In this document: piece by piece, positions 23,992-31,586 of the stretch | Position numbering within the stretch: the first letter of the stretch is position 1 | Layout: the number at the start of each line of letters is the position of its first letter | Notes under the pieces: model-generated | What the model was told of the DNA's origin: nothing | What the model saw: only the letters and a program-made list of their open reading frames with translations | Database searches by the model: none | Translations under genes and position numbers: made by a program | NCBI GenBank assembly: GCA_039812705.1 | Contig: JBDIBA010000016.1 | Span: forward strand, 1 to 37,876 | DNA: 37,876 nt | Origin: JBDIBA01 sp039812705 | Lineage (GTDB): Bacteria; Actinomycetota; Acidimicrobiia; Acidimicrobiales; JBBSGY01 | Direction: 5' to 3'

Positions 23992-25383
23992 TTAGGCCTT
24001 GTTGTCGTCGGCGCCTTGCTCGGATTCGCCAGCGCCAGCAGCTTGCTCTGCGCCGCCTTCTGCGCCTTCGGCACCACCCTGGGAGTATTCAGCCACATAG
24101 TCGGCCCAAGCTTGCTGAGCCTCGGACTCTGGGGTGAAGTCGCCCATGTCAGAAAAGCCGATGTAGTTACCCGAGTCGTCGTAAGCGTGCTCACCAAAGT
24201 GCTCGCGGTACTCGGCTGCAACCTCGCCACCTTCGGCGGCTTGCTTGATGGACAGCGAAATGCGGCGACGCTGTAGGTCGATGTCGATGATCTTGACCCA
24301 CAGTTCTTCGCCCGGAACGACAACTTGCTCCGGCAGGTCAACGTGGTGGGCAGCCATTTCAGAAATGTGAACAAGGCCTTCAATGCCCTCGCCCACCTGA
24401 ATAAATGAACCGAACGGAACAAGCTTGGTCACGCGGCCGTAGACAAGTTCGCCAACCTTGTGGTTGGTCGCAAAGTCTTGCCATGGGTCGCTTTGGGTGG
24501 CCTTGAGGCTTAGGCTGATGCGCTCTTTGCTGAGGTCGACATCGATGACCTTGACTGTGACTTCGTCGCCAACGGTGACAACGGAGGATGGGTGATCAAC
24601 GTGTTTCCAGCTGAGTTCGGAAACGTGGATGAGTCCGTCCATGCCACCCAAGTCGACAAATGCACCAAAGTTGACGACCGAAGAAACAACACCCGTGCGG
24701 ACTTCTCCTGGAGCCAAGTGCTCCAAGAATGCCTCGCGCTGTTCCTTCTGAGTCTCTTCGAGCCATGCGCGACGAGAAAGAACAACGTTGTTGCGGTTCT
24801 TGTCGAGCTCGATGATCTTGGCGTCGACGTTCTTGCCGACATAAGGCGCAAGGTCGCGGACGCGACGCAGCTCGACAAGCGATGCAGGCAAGAAGCCACG
24901 CAAGCCGATGTCGACGATGAGTCCACCCTTGACGACTTCGATGACCGGACCAGAAACGACGCCTTCGCGCTCCTTGACCTTTTCGATGTCGCCCCACGCA
25001 CGCTCGTACTGCGCGCGCTTCTTGGATAGGACAAGGCGTCCTTCCTTGTCTTCTTTTTGCATGACGAGGGCCTCAACGTGGTCGCCGAGAGAGACGATTT
25101 CGCTGGGGTCTACATCGTTGCGGATGCTCAGCTCGCGCGAAGGAATGACACCTTCGGACTTGAAGCCGATGTCCAGAAGAACCTCGTCCTTGTCAACCTT
25201 GACAATCGTTCCGCTAACGATGTCGCCGTCATCAAAGTCAACGAGCGTTCCGGCAATTGCATCCTCAAAGGAGACGTCTCCCAAGTCGTTTACCGCGATT
25301 TCGGTGATGAGTCCTTGGTCTTGCTGCAGACCCCCGGACGGAGAAAGTTGATCTTGTTTATTCGCGGTTTCGGTGTTTGACAT
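23992..25383 (-). CDS. rpsA: 30S ribosomal protein S1
   Basis: S1 binds mRNA at the 30S subunit and helps translation initiation. The 463-residue protein has four S1 (OB-fold) repeats, starting at GDIVSGTIVKVDKDEVLLDIG, GVVSGPVIEVVKGGLIVDIG, GEVRTGVVSSVVNFGAFVDLG and GELVYGRVTKLVPFGSFIQVG, as usual for actinobacterial S1 (four to six in other phyla). The acidic, Gly/Ala/Glu-rich tail (about 425-463) is likely disordered. Start is ATG 25383, before SNTETANKQ; a further in-frame start at 25428 would add 15 residues. No clear Shine-Dalgarno sequence precedes it, which is common for rpsA. It is convergent with the tad locus and on the same strand as the polA-chorismate mutase pair. Secure. Confidence 0.96.
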   Translation of the reverse strand: MSNTETANKQDQLSPSGGLQQDQGLITEIAVNDLGDVSFEDAIAGTLVDFDDGDIVSGTIVKVDKDEVLLDIGFKSEGVIPSRELSIRNDVDPSEIVSLGDHVEALVMQKEDKEGRLVLSKKRAQYERAWGDIEKVKEREGVVSGPVIEVVKGGLIVDIGLRGFLPASLVELRRVRDLAPYVGKNVDAKIIELDKNRNNVVLSRRAWLEETQKEQREAFLEHLAPGEVRTGVVSSVVNFGAFVDLGGMDGLIHVSELSWKHVDHPSSVVTVGDEVTVKVIDVDLSKERISLSLKATQSDPWQDFATNHKVGELVYGRVTKLVPFGSFIQVGEGIEGLVHISEMAAHHVDLPEQVVVPGEELWVKIIDIDLQRRRISLSIKQAAEGGEVAAEYREHFGEHAYDDSGNYIGFSDMGDFTPESEAQQAWADYVAEYSQGGAEGAEGGAEQAAGAGESEQGADDNKA

Positions 25384-25431
25384 GAGAGTAGGTGGCTCGC
25401 TTTCCGGACAAACCCTTGCGCGCGCCAAGGG

Positions 25432-25443
25432 CCAAATATTTGG
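25432..25443. promoter_or_regulatory. 12-bp palindrome upstream of rpsA
   Basis: CCAAATATTTGG is a perfect 12-bp palindrome lying 49-60 bp before the rpsA start, in the likely 5' leader or promoter. It could be an operator or a short RNA hairpin involved in rpsA control. No known regulator can be assigned. Confidence 0.4.
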
Positions 25444-25551
25444 TCGTAGTGATAGGGCTGGGCTGCGCTTGCCTAGCTAACGGGGCAGCATATCAACCAA
25501 GACCCGACAACGGACCGTGAGATGAAATGCATTCAGCCCGTGTCACCACGG

Positions 25552-25583
25552 CTTTCAATGCGTCTTTCAATACGTCTTTCATC
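25552..25583. repeat. Short tandem repeat between chorismate mutase and rpsA
   Basis: Three head-to-tail units of 12 bp: CTTTCAATGCGT (25552-25563), CTTTCAATACGT (25564-25575) and a partial unit starting CTTTCATC (25576-25583). It lies about 17 bp downstream of the chorismate mutase stop, in the 217-bp gap before rpsA. No gene is seen in this gap. Confidence 0.6.
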
Positions 25584-25600
25584 GGGGCGCTCTCGCGGCG

Positions 25601-25924
25601 CTATTGATCGGCAATCGTGCGATGTTGGCGCTTCACGTGACTCAACAAGGCCCTGTAAATGTCTTCGACAACGTCGGGCTCAAGGTCGCGTTGCGCGGCC
25701 ATTTCCCTCAAACGTTCATACATTGCGCCTTCGCGATTCGGGTCTTCGGGAGCCAGTCCGCCCGCGTGTTTCACGCGACCAACTTGTTTCGTTATCTCAA
25801 AGCGGCGAACAAAGACGTCAAGGATTTCGTTATCGATCTCATCAATCTGGCCCCGCAACCCCGACAACTGTTGGCGCGCTGCCGACTGCTTGTCGTCAGC
25901 AGACATGTTGGACTCGATGTTCAT
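25601..25924 (-). CDS. Chorismate mutase type II (AroQ class)
   Basis: A 107-residue all-helical protein of the AroQ type, which converts chorismate to prephenate for Phe and Tyr synthesis. Recognisable active-site positions are R24 (LRGQIDEID), R40/R41 (FVRRFEITKQVG), K52 (GRVK), R64/E65 (DPNRE) and Q100 (HVKRQHR), in the order known for this fold. Start ATG 25924 is supported by GGAGG 7 bp upstream, inside polA; the ATG overlaps the polA TGA by 4 bp (ATGA), so translation is coupled to polA. No other aromatic amino-acid gene is nearby. The stand-alone domain matches the usual 90-110 residues. The same fold could serve another isochorismate- or chorismate-using role, but the mutase residues look complete. 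Confidence 0.87.
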   Translation of the reverse strand: MNIESNMSADDKQSAARQQLSGLRGQIDEIDNEILDVFVRRFEITKQVGRVKHAGGLAPEDPNREGAMYERLREMAAQRDLEPDVVEDIYRALLSHVKRQHRTIADQ

Positions 25925-28623
25925 GCTTTTGCCTCCGCCCACGACTTGCCCCAACTGGAGTTCACTTCAAGTGGCACATTCAATGTTGTTGCGTTGTTCA
26001 TTGCGTCAAAAGTGAGCTCTTCGATGTGATCGTGCTCGCTTGGCGGGGCTTCAACCAAGATTTCGTCGTGAACCTGCAGCACGATTCGTGACTGCAATCC
26101 CTCTTTTTCAATGGCGCGATCAAGTTTGACCAGTGCGACTTTGAAAATGTCGGCAGCCAAACCTTGGATGCCCGCGTTCATGGCCTGGCGCTCCCCCGCC
26201 TGACGAAGCCTGAAGTTCGATGACGCAAGCTCGGCAATGTTGCGCCGGCGACCAAACAGGGTCTCGGTGTAGCCCTTGCTGCGGGCCTCCTCAACGGTTC
26301 TGTCCATGTAGGCCCGGACACTTGGAAAGGCTTCAAAATAGGCGTCGAGAATCTGCGCAGCCTCGGGCACCGCAATGCCGAGGCGCTGCGCCAAACCATA
26401 GGCCTCCATGCCGTAGGCAAGACCGTAGGAAACCATCTTCGCCTTTGCGCGCTGCGCACCGGTGACTTCATCCATCGCAACACCAAAGACTCGCGCGGCC
26501 GTTGTCGTGTGCACGTCGGTCTTGGTCCTAAACGCTTCGATGAGGCCCGGGTCTTTGGCAAGGTGAGCAATGACGCGCAATTCAATTTGGTTGTAATCGC
26601 AAACCAGCAAGTCCCATCCTGCGCGCGGCAGAAACGCTCGACGGAACTGCTTGCCCTCGTCGCTACGCACGGGAATGTTGTGCAAATTAGGGCGGTCAGA
26701 ACTCAAGCGACCCGTGCGAGCAACGGTTTGCTGAAACGTTGCGTGAATGCGCCCGTCGTCGGCAATTTCATTAAGCAGGCTTTCGCCGTAAGTGCTGCGC
26801 AACTTTTCGACTTCGCGATATTTCAAAAGAGCTTCGACAATTGGATGTTCATCGCGCAACTTTTCGAGTGACTGCGCATCGGTCGAATAACCGGTCTTGG
26901 TTTTCTTTTGCGGAGCCAAACCAAGTTCTTCAAACAACACTCTGCGCAATTGCAGAGTTGAGTTGACCTTGAACGGATGACCCGCAATGTCTTGCACCTT
27001 GCGTTCCAGTTCATGCGCCGTGTTCGTCAAGTGGTCTGTCAATTCGCGCAGGTACTTCTGGTCAACAGTGATGCCCGTGTCTTCCATGCGCGCAAGCACT
27101 CGCACAAGTGGACGTTCAATCTCGTTCCACAGCTTCGTCAACTCGCGAGCATTCAATGCCTCGGCCAGCGCTTCTGCAACCCGAGCAATGGCAACACTTT
27201 CGCGTGCCGTTTGCATGTGTGGATCTTGTGCCGGTGTGTCAAGGGCAAGTTGTCCGTCGGCCGGGCCATCGGGCGCCGTCAAGTCCAACTGCGCGTAGCG
27301 GAGCGCAACCTCGGCCAACAGATACTGCGAATCTGCGGGGTCAACCAAGTAGGCAGCAACCGCGGTGTCGAGACCCAAGCTCTTTGCGTCAACGCCGTGG
27401 TGAGCAAGCAGACGAATTACGTCTTTAGCTCTGTGCGCGTGGAAGTAACGATTGTGCTTACCGTTGTTGTCGTCAGTTGCAAAACGATCATTCAAACCAT
27501 CAATTAACGCCTTGTCTTCAAGGCGCGCGATGTCAATCCATACGGCAGCGCCACCTTTATGACCAATGCAAATGCCGCGAGCAGGTGAACGCAACGCCAA
27601 CCCGTCGAACTGTGCAGCAATCGTTACGGGGTCTCGTGCATCGCCCAGTGAGTCGATCGCACCAAGAATGTCCGCCGTGCTTGTTGGTTCACTCAGCGAA
27701 ACCTCGAAGCGTTCGGCATTGTCGTCAGCATCGGACTTGTCCGAAGAGCCGTTGCCGGATGCCTCAAGCAGCCTGTCCCACAAGGTGCGGAACTCTAGAA
27801 AGTTGAAAAGCGACTTTGTCTCTTCGACGTCAAACGGCACGATTGCAAGGTCTTCGAGGCCGATCGGCAACTCGACATCGCGCACAAGCACCATTGCCTC
27901 GGCATTGCTACGGACCTGTTTCTCATTTTCAGAAAGGTTTGAGCGCAACTTGGGCGTCTGTTCGTCGACGGCTGCAAAAATGCCATCGAGGTCTTGGTAC
28001 TGATTGACCAGCTTTGCCGCGGTCTTTTCGCCCACACCGGGAACGCCAGGAAGGTTGTCAGACGTATCGCCGCGCAATGCTGCGTACTGCACGTAATCGC
28101 TTGGCGCCACACCTGTGCGCTCCTTGATTCCCGCTTCGTCATAAAGCGCGTAATCACTAACCCCGCGCCGGTTGTAAAGGACTTTCACGTGCGGATCTTC
28201 AACCAGCTGGTAAACGTCACGATCGCCAGTAACGACAATTACGTCGTCGCCGTTGTCACGCGCCTTGGTCGCCAACGTTGCAATCAAGTCGTCGGCCTCG
28301 AAGCCGGGTTTCTCGAGCAACGGAAACTTCAGCGTTTCAACAACCTGGCGCACAAGGCCCATTTGCTGTTTGAGGATGTCCGGGGTTTCCTCACGGCCAG
28401 CCTTGTAGTTCTCAACCATCTCGTGACGAAACGTTGGTTCGGGTCGGTCAAAACAAACAGCTATTGCGTCGGGCTTGTGATCTTTCAACAAGTTCACAAC
28501 CATTGACGTGAAACCAAACACTGCGTTTGTTGTTTGACCCGACGCCGTTGCCATGTCCGTTGGAAGCGCAAAAAATGCCCGGTATGCGAGAGAGTTGCCG
28601 TCGAGCAGCATCAGCTTGGCCAT
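25921..28623 (-). CDS. polA: DNA polymerase I
   Basis: Pol I fills gaps after repair and removes RNA primers. The 900-residue protein has an N-terminal 5'-3' exonuclease/FEN domain (MLLDGNSLAYRAFFALP, TGDRDVYQL, GDTSDNLPGVPGVGEKTA), a middle 3'-5' exonuclease-like domain, and the family A polymerase with motif A VCDYNQIELRVIAHL, motif B RAKAKMVSYGLAYGM and motif C LQVHDEILVEAP. In the middle domain the place of the catalytic D-x-E reads AAQFDGLAL, so proofreading residues appear to be missing, as in other actinobacterial and Taq-type enzymes. Start ATG 28623. Divergent from the DtxR-type gene by 58 bp; overlaps the chorismate mutase by 4 bp. Secure. Confidence 0.98.
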   Translation of the reverse strand: MAKLMLLDGNSLAYRAFFALPTDMATASGQTTNAVFGFTSMVVNLLKDHKPDAIAVCFDRPEPTFRHEMVENYKAGREETPDILKQQMGLVRQVVETLKFPLLEKPGFEADDLIATLATKARDNGDDVIVVTGDRDVYQLVEDPHVKVLYNRRGVSDYALYDEAGIKERTGVAPSDYVQYAALRGDTSDNLPGVPGVGEKTAAKLVNQYQDLDGIFAAVDEQTPKLRSNLSENEKQVRSNAEAMVLVRDVELPIGLEDLAIVPFDVEETKSLFNFLEFRTLWDRLLEASGNGSSDKSDADDNAERFEVSLSEPTSTADILGAIDSLGDARDPVTIAAQFDGLALRSPARGICIGHKGGAAVWIDIARLEDKALIDGLNDRFATDDNNGKHNRYFHAHRAKDVIRLLAHHGVDAKSLGLDTAVAAYLVDPADSQYLLAEVALRYAQLDLTAPDGPADGQLALDTPAQDPHMQTARESVAIARVAEALAEALNARELTKLWNEIERPLVRVLARMEDTGITVDQKYLRELTDHLTNTAHELERKVQDIAGHPFKVNSTLQLRRVLFEELGLAPQKKTKTGYSTDAQSLEKLRDEHPIVEALLKYREVEKLRSTYGESLLNEIADDGRIHATFQQTVARTGRLSSDRPNLHNIPVRSDEGKQFRRAFLPRAGWDLLVCDYNQIELRVIAHLAKDPGLIEAFRTKTDVHTTTAARVFGVAMDEVTGAQRAKAKMVSYGLAYGMEAYGLAQRLGIAVPEAAQILDAYFEAFPSVRAYMDRTVEEARSKGYTETLFGRRRNIAELASSNFRLRQAGERQAMNAGIQGLAADIFKVALVKLDRAIEKEGLQSRIVLQVHDEILVEAPPSEHDHIEELTFDAMNNATTLNVPLEVNSSWGKSWAEAKA

Positions 28624-28681
28624 GGGGCGATGCTAGAGGCACGGCAAGTTGGCAGCCGTCGAATTGGCTTAGGCTTGCAGC

Positions 28682-29338
28682 GTGCCCGAGGGATACCACC
28701 CACCGCTAGAGGAATATTTGGAATCCATTCACGAGCTGGAAGAGGACGGCATCGTTGTCATCCAGGCACGCCTTGCCGAACGCCTCGGCCACTCGGCACC
28801 TACCGTTTCCGAAACCGTTCGCCGCCTGCGCGACAGCGGCCACATCGAGATCCGCGACCGCATAATCAAGCTGACTGCAAAGGGCGAACACGCCGCACAA
28901 GGCGTTGTGCGCAAACACCGGCTGGCAGAGCGGCTTTTGGTTGATGTCATCGGCATGGCGTGGCACGAGTCCCACATGGAGGCCACGCGGTGGGAACACG
29001 TCATTTCCGACGAAGTCGAACGGCGCCTCAATGCCATGCTCGGCGAACCCGCGACTTGTCCGCATGGCAACCCGATTCCGGGAGCCAAACAGTCCAACGC
29101 CAAGGTGCGCCAGCTGAGCAGTGTCGACATTGGAGAAACAGTCACGCTGCGAAGAGTCACCGAACAGGTTGAGTTCGACACTCCGTCGCTTACTTACCTG
29201 GGCGAGAACAATTTCATTCCAGGTGTCCGCGGTCTAGTGAAATCGCGCGACGACGCAGGCAACATGGTTGTCGTCGTAAACGACAAAGAGTTGTCAATCA
29301 ACAAGTGGTTGTCACAGCTCTTGTACGTCGCGGCATGA
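28682..29338 (+). CDS. DtxR/IdeR/MntR-family metal-dependent regulator
   Basis: A 218-residue regulator with an N-terminal winged helix (VVIQARLAERLGHSAPTVSETVRRL), the metal-binding dimerisation domain (VRKHRLAERLLVDVIGM to RWEHVISDEVERRL, CPHGNPIPG) and a C-terminal SH3-like FeoA domain. Compared with the DtxR numbering, the ancillary ligands H79, E83 and H98 and the primary ligands E105 and H106 are present, but M10 aligns with E11 and C102 with T102. The protein is therefore in the family but its metal preference (Fe, Mn or other) cannot be read directly. GTG 28682 is the start. Divergent from polA by 58 bp; convergent with pdtaR. No iron or manganese transporter gene is in the window. 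Confidence 0.92.
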   Translation: MPEGYHPPLEEYLESIHELEEDGIVVIQARLAERLGHSAPTVSETVRRLRDSGHIEIRDRIIKLTAKGEHAAQGVVRKHRLAERLLVDVIGMAWHESHMEATRWEHVISDEVERRLNAMLGEPATCPHGNPIPGAKQSNAKVRQLSSVDIGETVTLRRVTEQVEFDTPSLTYLGENNFIPGVRGLVKSRDDAGNMVVVVNDKELSINKWLSQLLYVAA

Positions 29339-29366
29339 CTTTGCCGCGTCTGGCGTCACAACGTCT

Positions 29367-29915
29367 TTAAGGCTTGAGCGTTCCCGCGTTTACTTGATGC
29401 GCGCGGTCAACAAAACCGGCTTCAGATTGGCCCGCGTCGTGAACAAACGAAACCGCTTCGGCCTCGCTCAGCCCGTGGTCGTCCATCAGCTTGGCTTTAG
29501 CCTTTGCAACAACCATCCGACCCTCGGAGTCCTCGCCAAGGTGCTGGTCCTCGCGGAAGCGCGCAAGTGCAACCTCAATCGCAGGAATCAGTTCTGTGCG
29601 CTGAAACGGCTTAATGAGATACGCGTTTGTGCCAGCGTCACGGGCTTCTTCGATTGAGTTGCGCTGGCTGAACGCCGTGAGAATCAGAACAGCCGTCTGG
29701 CGCAACGGCGTGATTCGCCGCGCCACACTGAGGCCGTCCATCCCCGGCATCTTGATGTCAAGCAAAGCAATATCGGGCTTTAGCTCGGTAATCAGGTCTA
29801 GGGCCTCGTCGCCTCGGCCGGTCTCTCCGATGACTTGGTAACCCTCTTCTTCAAGCACTTCCCGCAAATCGAGGCGGACAATGGCTTCGTCTTCAGCGAT
29901 AACGACCGTGGTCAT
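29367..29915 (-). CDS. pdtaR: ANTAR-domain response regulator, PdtaR-like
   Basis: A 182-residue response regulator whose output domain binds RNA. The receiver has E8/D9/E10, phospho-acceptor D53 (ALLDIKMPG) and K102 (LIKPF). The C-terminal ANTAR domain (about 130-175) contains AKAKLMDDHGLSEAEAVSFV. In mycobacteria the homologue PdtaR acts with the kinase PdtaS and lies close to polA; that position is conserved here, though no PdtaS-like kinase is in the window. ANTAR proteins stabilise paired hairpins in transcripts to prevent termination. Start ATG 29915. It is convergent with the DtxR-type gene (28 bp) and follows a lipoprotein gene on the same strand after 63 bp. Confidence 0.92.
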   Translation of the reverse strand: MTTVVIAEDEAIVRLDLREVLEEEGYQVIGETGRGDEALDLITELKPDIALLDIKMPGMDGLSVARRITPLRQTAVLILTAFSQRNSIEEARDAGTNAYLIKPFQRTELIPAIEVALARFREDQHLGEDSEGRMVVAKAKAKLMDDHGLSEAEAVSFVHDAGQSEAGFVDRAHQVNAGTLKP

Positions 29916-29978
29916 GGCCTCACCCTATGCCGCTGAACCGGTTCGAGCACGCCCTTTGTGCCCAACTTCGCCTAACCG

Positions 29979-31307
29979 CTACCGGGTCAGGGACATCTTG
30001 CCGTCAACATTTTCCTCCATTAACGCGACAATCTCAGGACTCGGCTTGAAGTGCTGGAAGTTGCTCGACTCGAAGTATCTAGGGAACGTCGGGCTGGTCA
30101 TCTCATCATTGATTAGGTGAGTATCATTCTTTTCCAGCAATTCCAGCTCGTCGCACAGGCGCATTGTCGGCTTGCTGGTGAAGATGCTGTGGGTCTGACC
30201 GCTAACTTGCTGCGTCACGGTCAACTTCATGTAGGGAGACTTGACCCCTTCAATAGCAACTCGGCCATCGCTGCCGACCATCAAAGTGAAAGACATCGCA
30301 ACAATTGGCGTTCGCGGATCTGAAGGTTTGTCGGGGTTTATCGGTAAGCGGTTGGTGATCCCGACCTGGAGCATTCGTGCGGTCCTGCCGTCAGACGCCG
30401 TCGGGACGAAATCGCCCTTGGTGCCATTCACGCTCCCCCAGCCGCGCTGTTGGAACCCGGCAGCGTTCTCCCCAAGTTCACCGCCGGTCGTCGGCATCAG
30501 GTCGTCGGTTGTCGTGACGTGAACCGGCAATGCGTCGAGGCATCGCCCGACATACTTATTGCGAGTGGTGGCGTCTGTCTCAGCCATGTTCACCACACAC
30601 CAAGGTGCAACGGTGTAGTCCACCCAACCGTTCTTAAAGTCGAAGACCACCGACGCAACCCCGTCGCCCTCGGGGTCAGTCATGCCTGCAAATGTCGTCC
30701 CGTTTAGCTTAAACGTCCCTCTCGGCGCGGTCAGCTGCACTTTCACCTCGCCGGCGTTGTCTTGTTTAAACATGTTGTATGTCGAGATTTGAAGCTTTCC
30801 ATCGCGCGTATCGAGCAGCTCGTTGTTCCTAACTTCGAATGAGTCCGTCTCCTCGGGCCTGCAAGCAAGGTCATAGACGACAGCCGGGGTGCCGTGTTTC
30901 TCGCTGAACTCATCAGCCACATCACGCTTGACGGTCGTACAGGCATCGGCGGTTGTCGCATCCTGGCCGGACGACTCCAAGGTGCCGTCGGGGGTCGAAG
31001 TTGACTCGGCCGAGCGAGAACGCTCAGCCGATGGCGAGGAATCGGCCGTCGGTTCCGAAGGCAGGTTCTTCTCAGGATCGTGTGAGTATTTCGGCAAGCC
31101 CGAAGGCTCGGGGTTTCCGTTAGGACTAGCTGGATCGGTCGATGAAGCCGACGATGTCGTAAGGGTGCGGACCTCTGGCCTGGCACCGTCATCACTGGAA
31201 CAACCAGCCAGCAAAGTGACAGCTGTGCCACCAGCTACCGCCTTGGCAACAAGGCCACGCCGGGACAAGAAACTGGTCAGCGGATTGCGTGTGCGAGGGT
31301 TCGGCAT
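29979..31307 (-). CDS. Tat-type lipoprotein of unknown function
   Basis: A 442-residue secreted lipoprotein. The N terminus has a twin-arginine stretch SRRGLVAKAVAGG (R16/R17), a short hydrophobic segment, and a lipobox LLAGC with the lipid-carrying C36. A low-complexity Ser/Pro/Glu/Thr-rich linker (about 40-115) then leads to a folded domain from about 120 to the end, with several cysteines (DACTTV, LACRPEE, WCVVNM, GRCLDAL, RLCDELE). No domain is recognised. It would sit on the outer face of the cytoplasmic membrane. Start ATG 31307; it lies 68 bp downstream of tRNA-Leu on the same strand and upstream of pdtaR. The lipoprotein prediction is strong, the function open. Confidence 0.82.
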   Translation of the reverse strand: MPNPRTRNPLTSFLSRRGLVAKAVAGGTAVTLLAGCSSDDGARPEVRTLTTSSASSTDPASPNGNPEPSGLPKYSHDPEKNLPSEPTADSSPSAERSRSAESTSTPDGTLESSGQDATTADACTTVKRDVADEFSEKHGTPAVVYDLACRPEETDSFEVRNNELLDTRDGKLQISTYNMFKQDNAGEVKVQLTAPRGTFKLNGTTFAGMTDPEGDGVASVVFDFKNGWVDYTVAPWCVVNMAETDATTRNKYVGRCLDALPVHVTTTDDLMPTTGGELGENAAGFQQRGWGSVNGTKGDFVPTASDGRTARMLQVGITNRLPINPDKPSDPRTPIVAMSFTLMVGSDGRVAIEGVKSPYMKLTVTQQVSGQTHSIFTSKPTMRLCDELELLEKNDTHLINDEMTSPTFPRYFESSNFQHFKPSPEIVALMEENVDGKMSLTR

Positions 31308-31375
31308 CCCGATACCCTGGCCGAGCTGTTCAGCAAACGCAAAACCTCAAGTGGGCCGCGCGTCGCGGGGTGTTT

Positions 31376-31461
31376 TGGTGCCCGGGGCGGGATTCGAACC
31401 CGCACGCCCTTTCGGACAGTGGATTTTGAATCCACCGCGTCTGCCATTCCGCCACCCGGGC
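31376..31461 (-). tRNA. tRNA-Leu (anticodon CAA)
   Basis: On the minus strand the 7-bp acceptor stem GCCCGGG / CCCGGGC closes a class II tRNA, with discriminator A (31379) and an encoded CCA (31378-31376). The anticodon arm is GTGGA-TTCAAAA-TCCAC, giving anticodon CAA (reads UUG, Leu). A long variable arm with a GTCC/GGGC stem, typical of tRNA-Leu, and the T arm GCGGGTTCGAATCCCGC follow. Confidence 0.97.
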
Positions 31462-31586
31462 AGGTGGTTACTTGCGAACGGTGACACTAGTCAGAGTTGA
31501 GCTTGCCTTACGATGAAACTTTGTCAGGTTGTTGTCGGTCAAACGTCTGAGGGGCCGCACAGCCACCATTTTCAGAAGGAAAATCT

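Noticed and set aside
29935..29944. GAACCGGTTC palindrome before pdtaR
   Set aside because: Ten-base GC-rich palindromes occur by chance in a sequence of this size and nothing else supports it.
31462..31586. Promoter of the fab operon
   Set aside because: No pair of boxes with suitable spacing could be picked by eye in this 125-bp gap, although a promoter must lie here or nearby.
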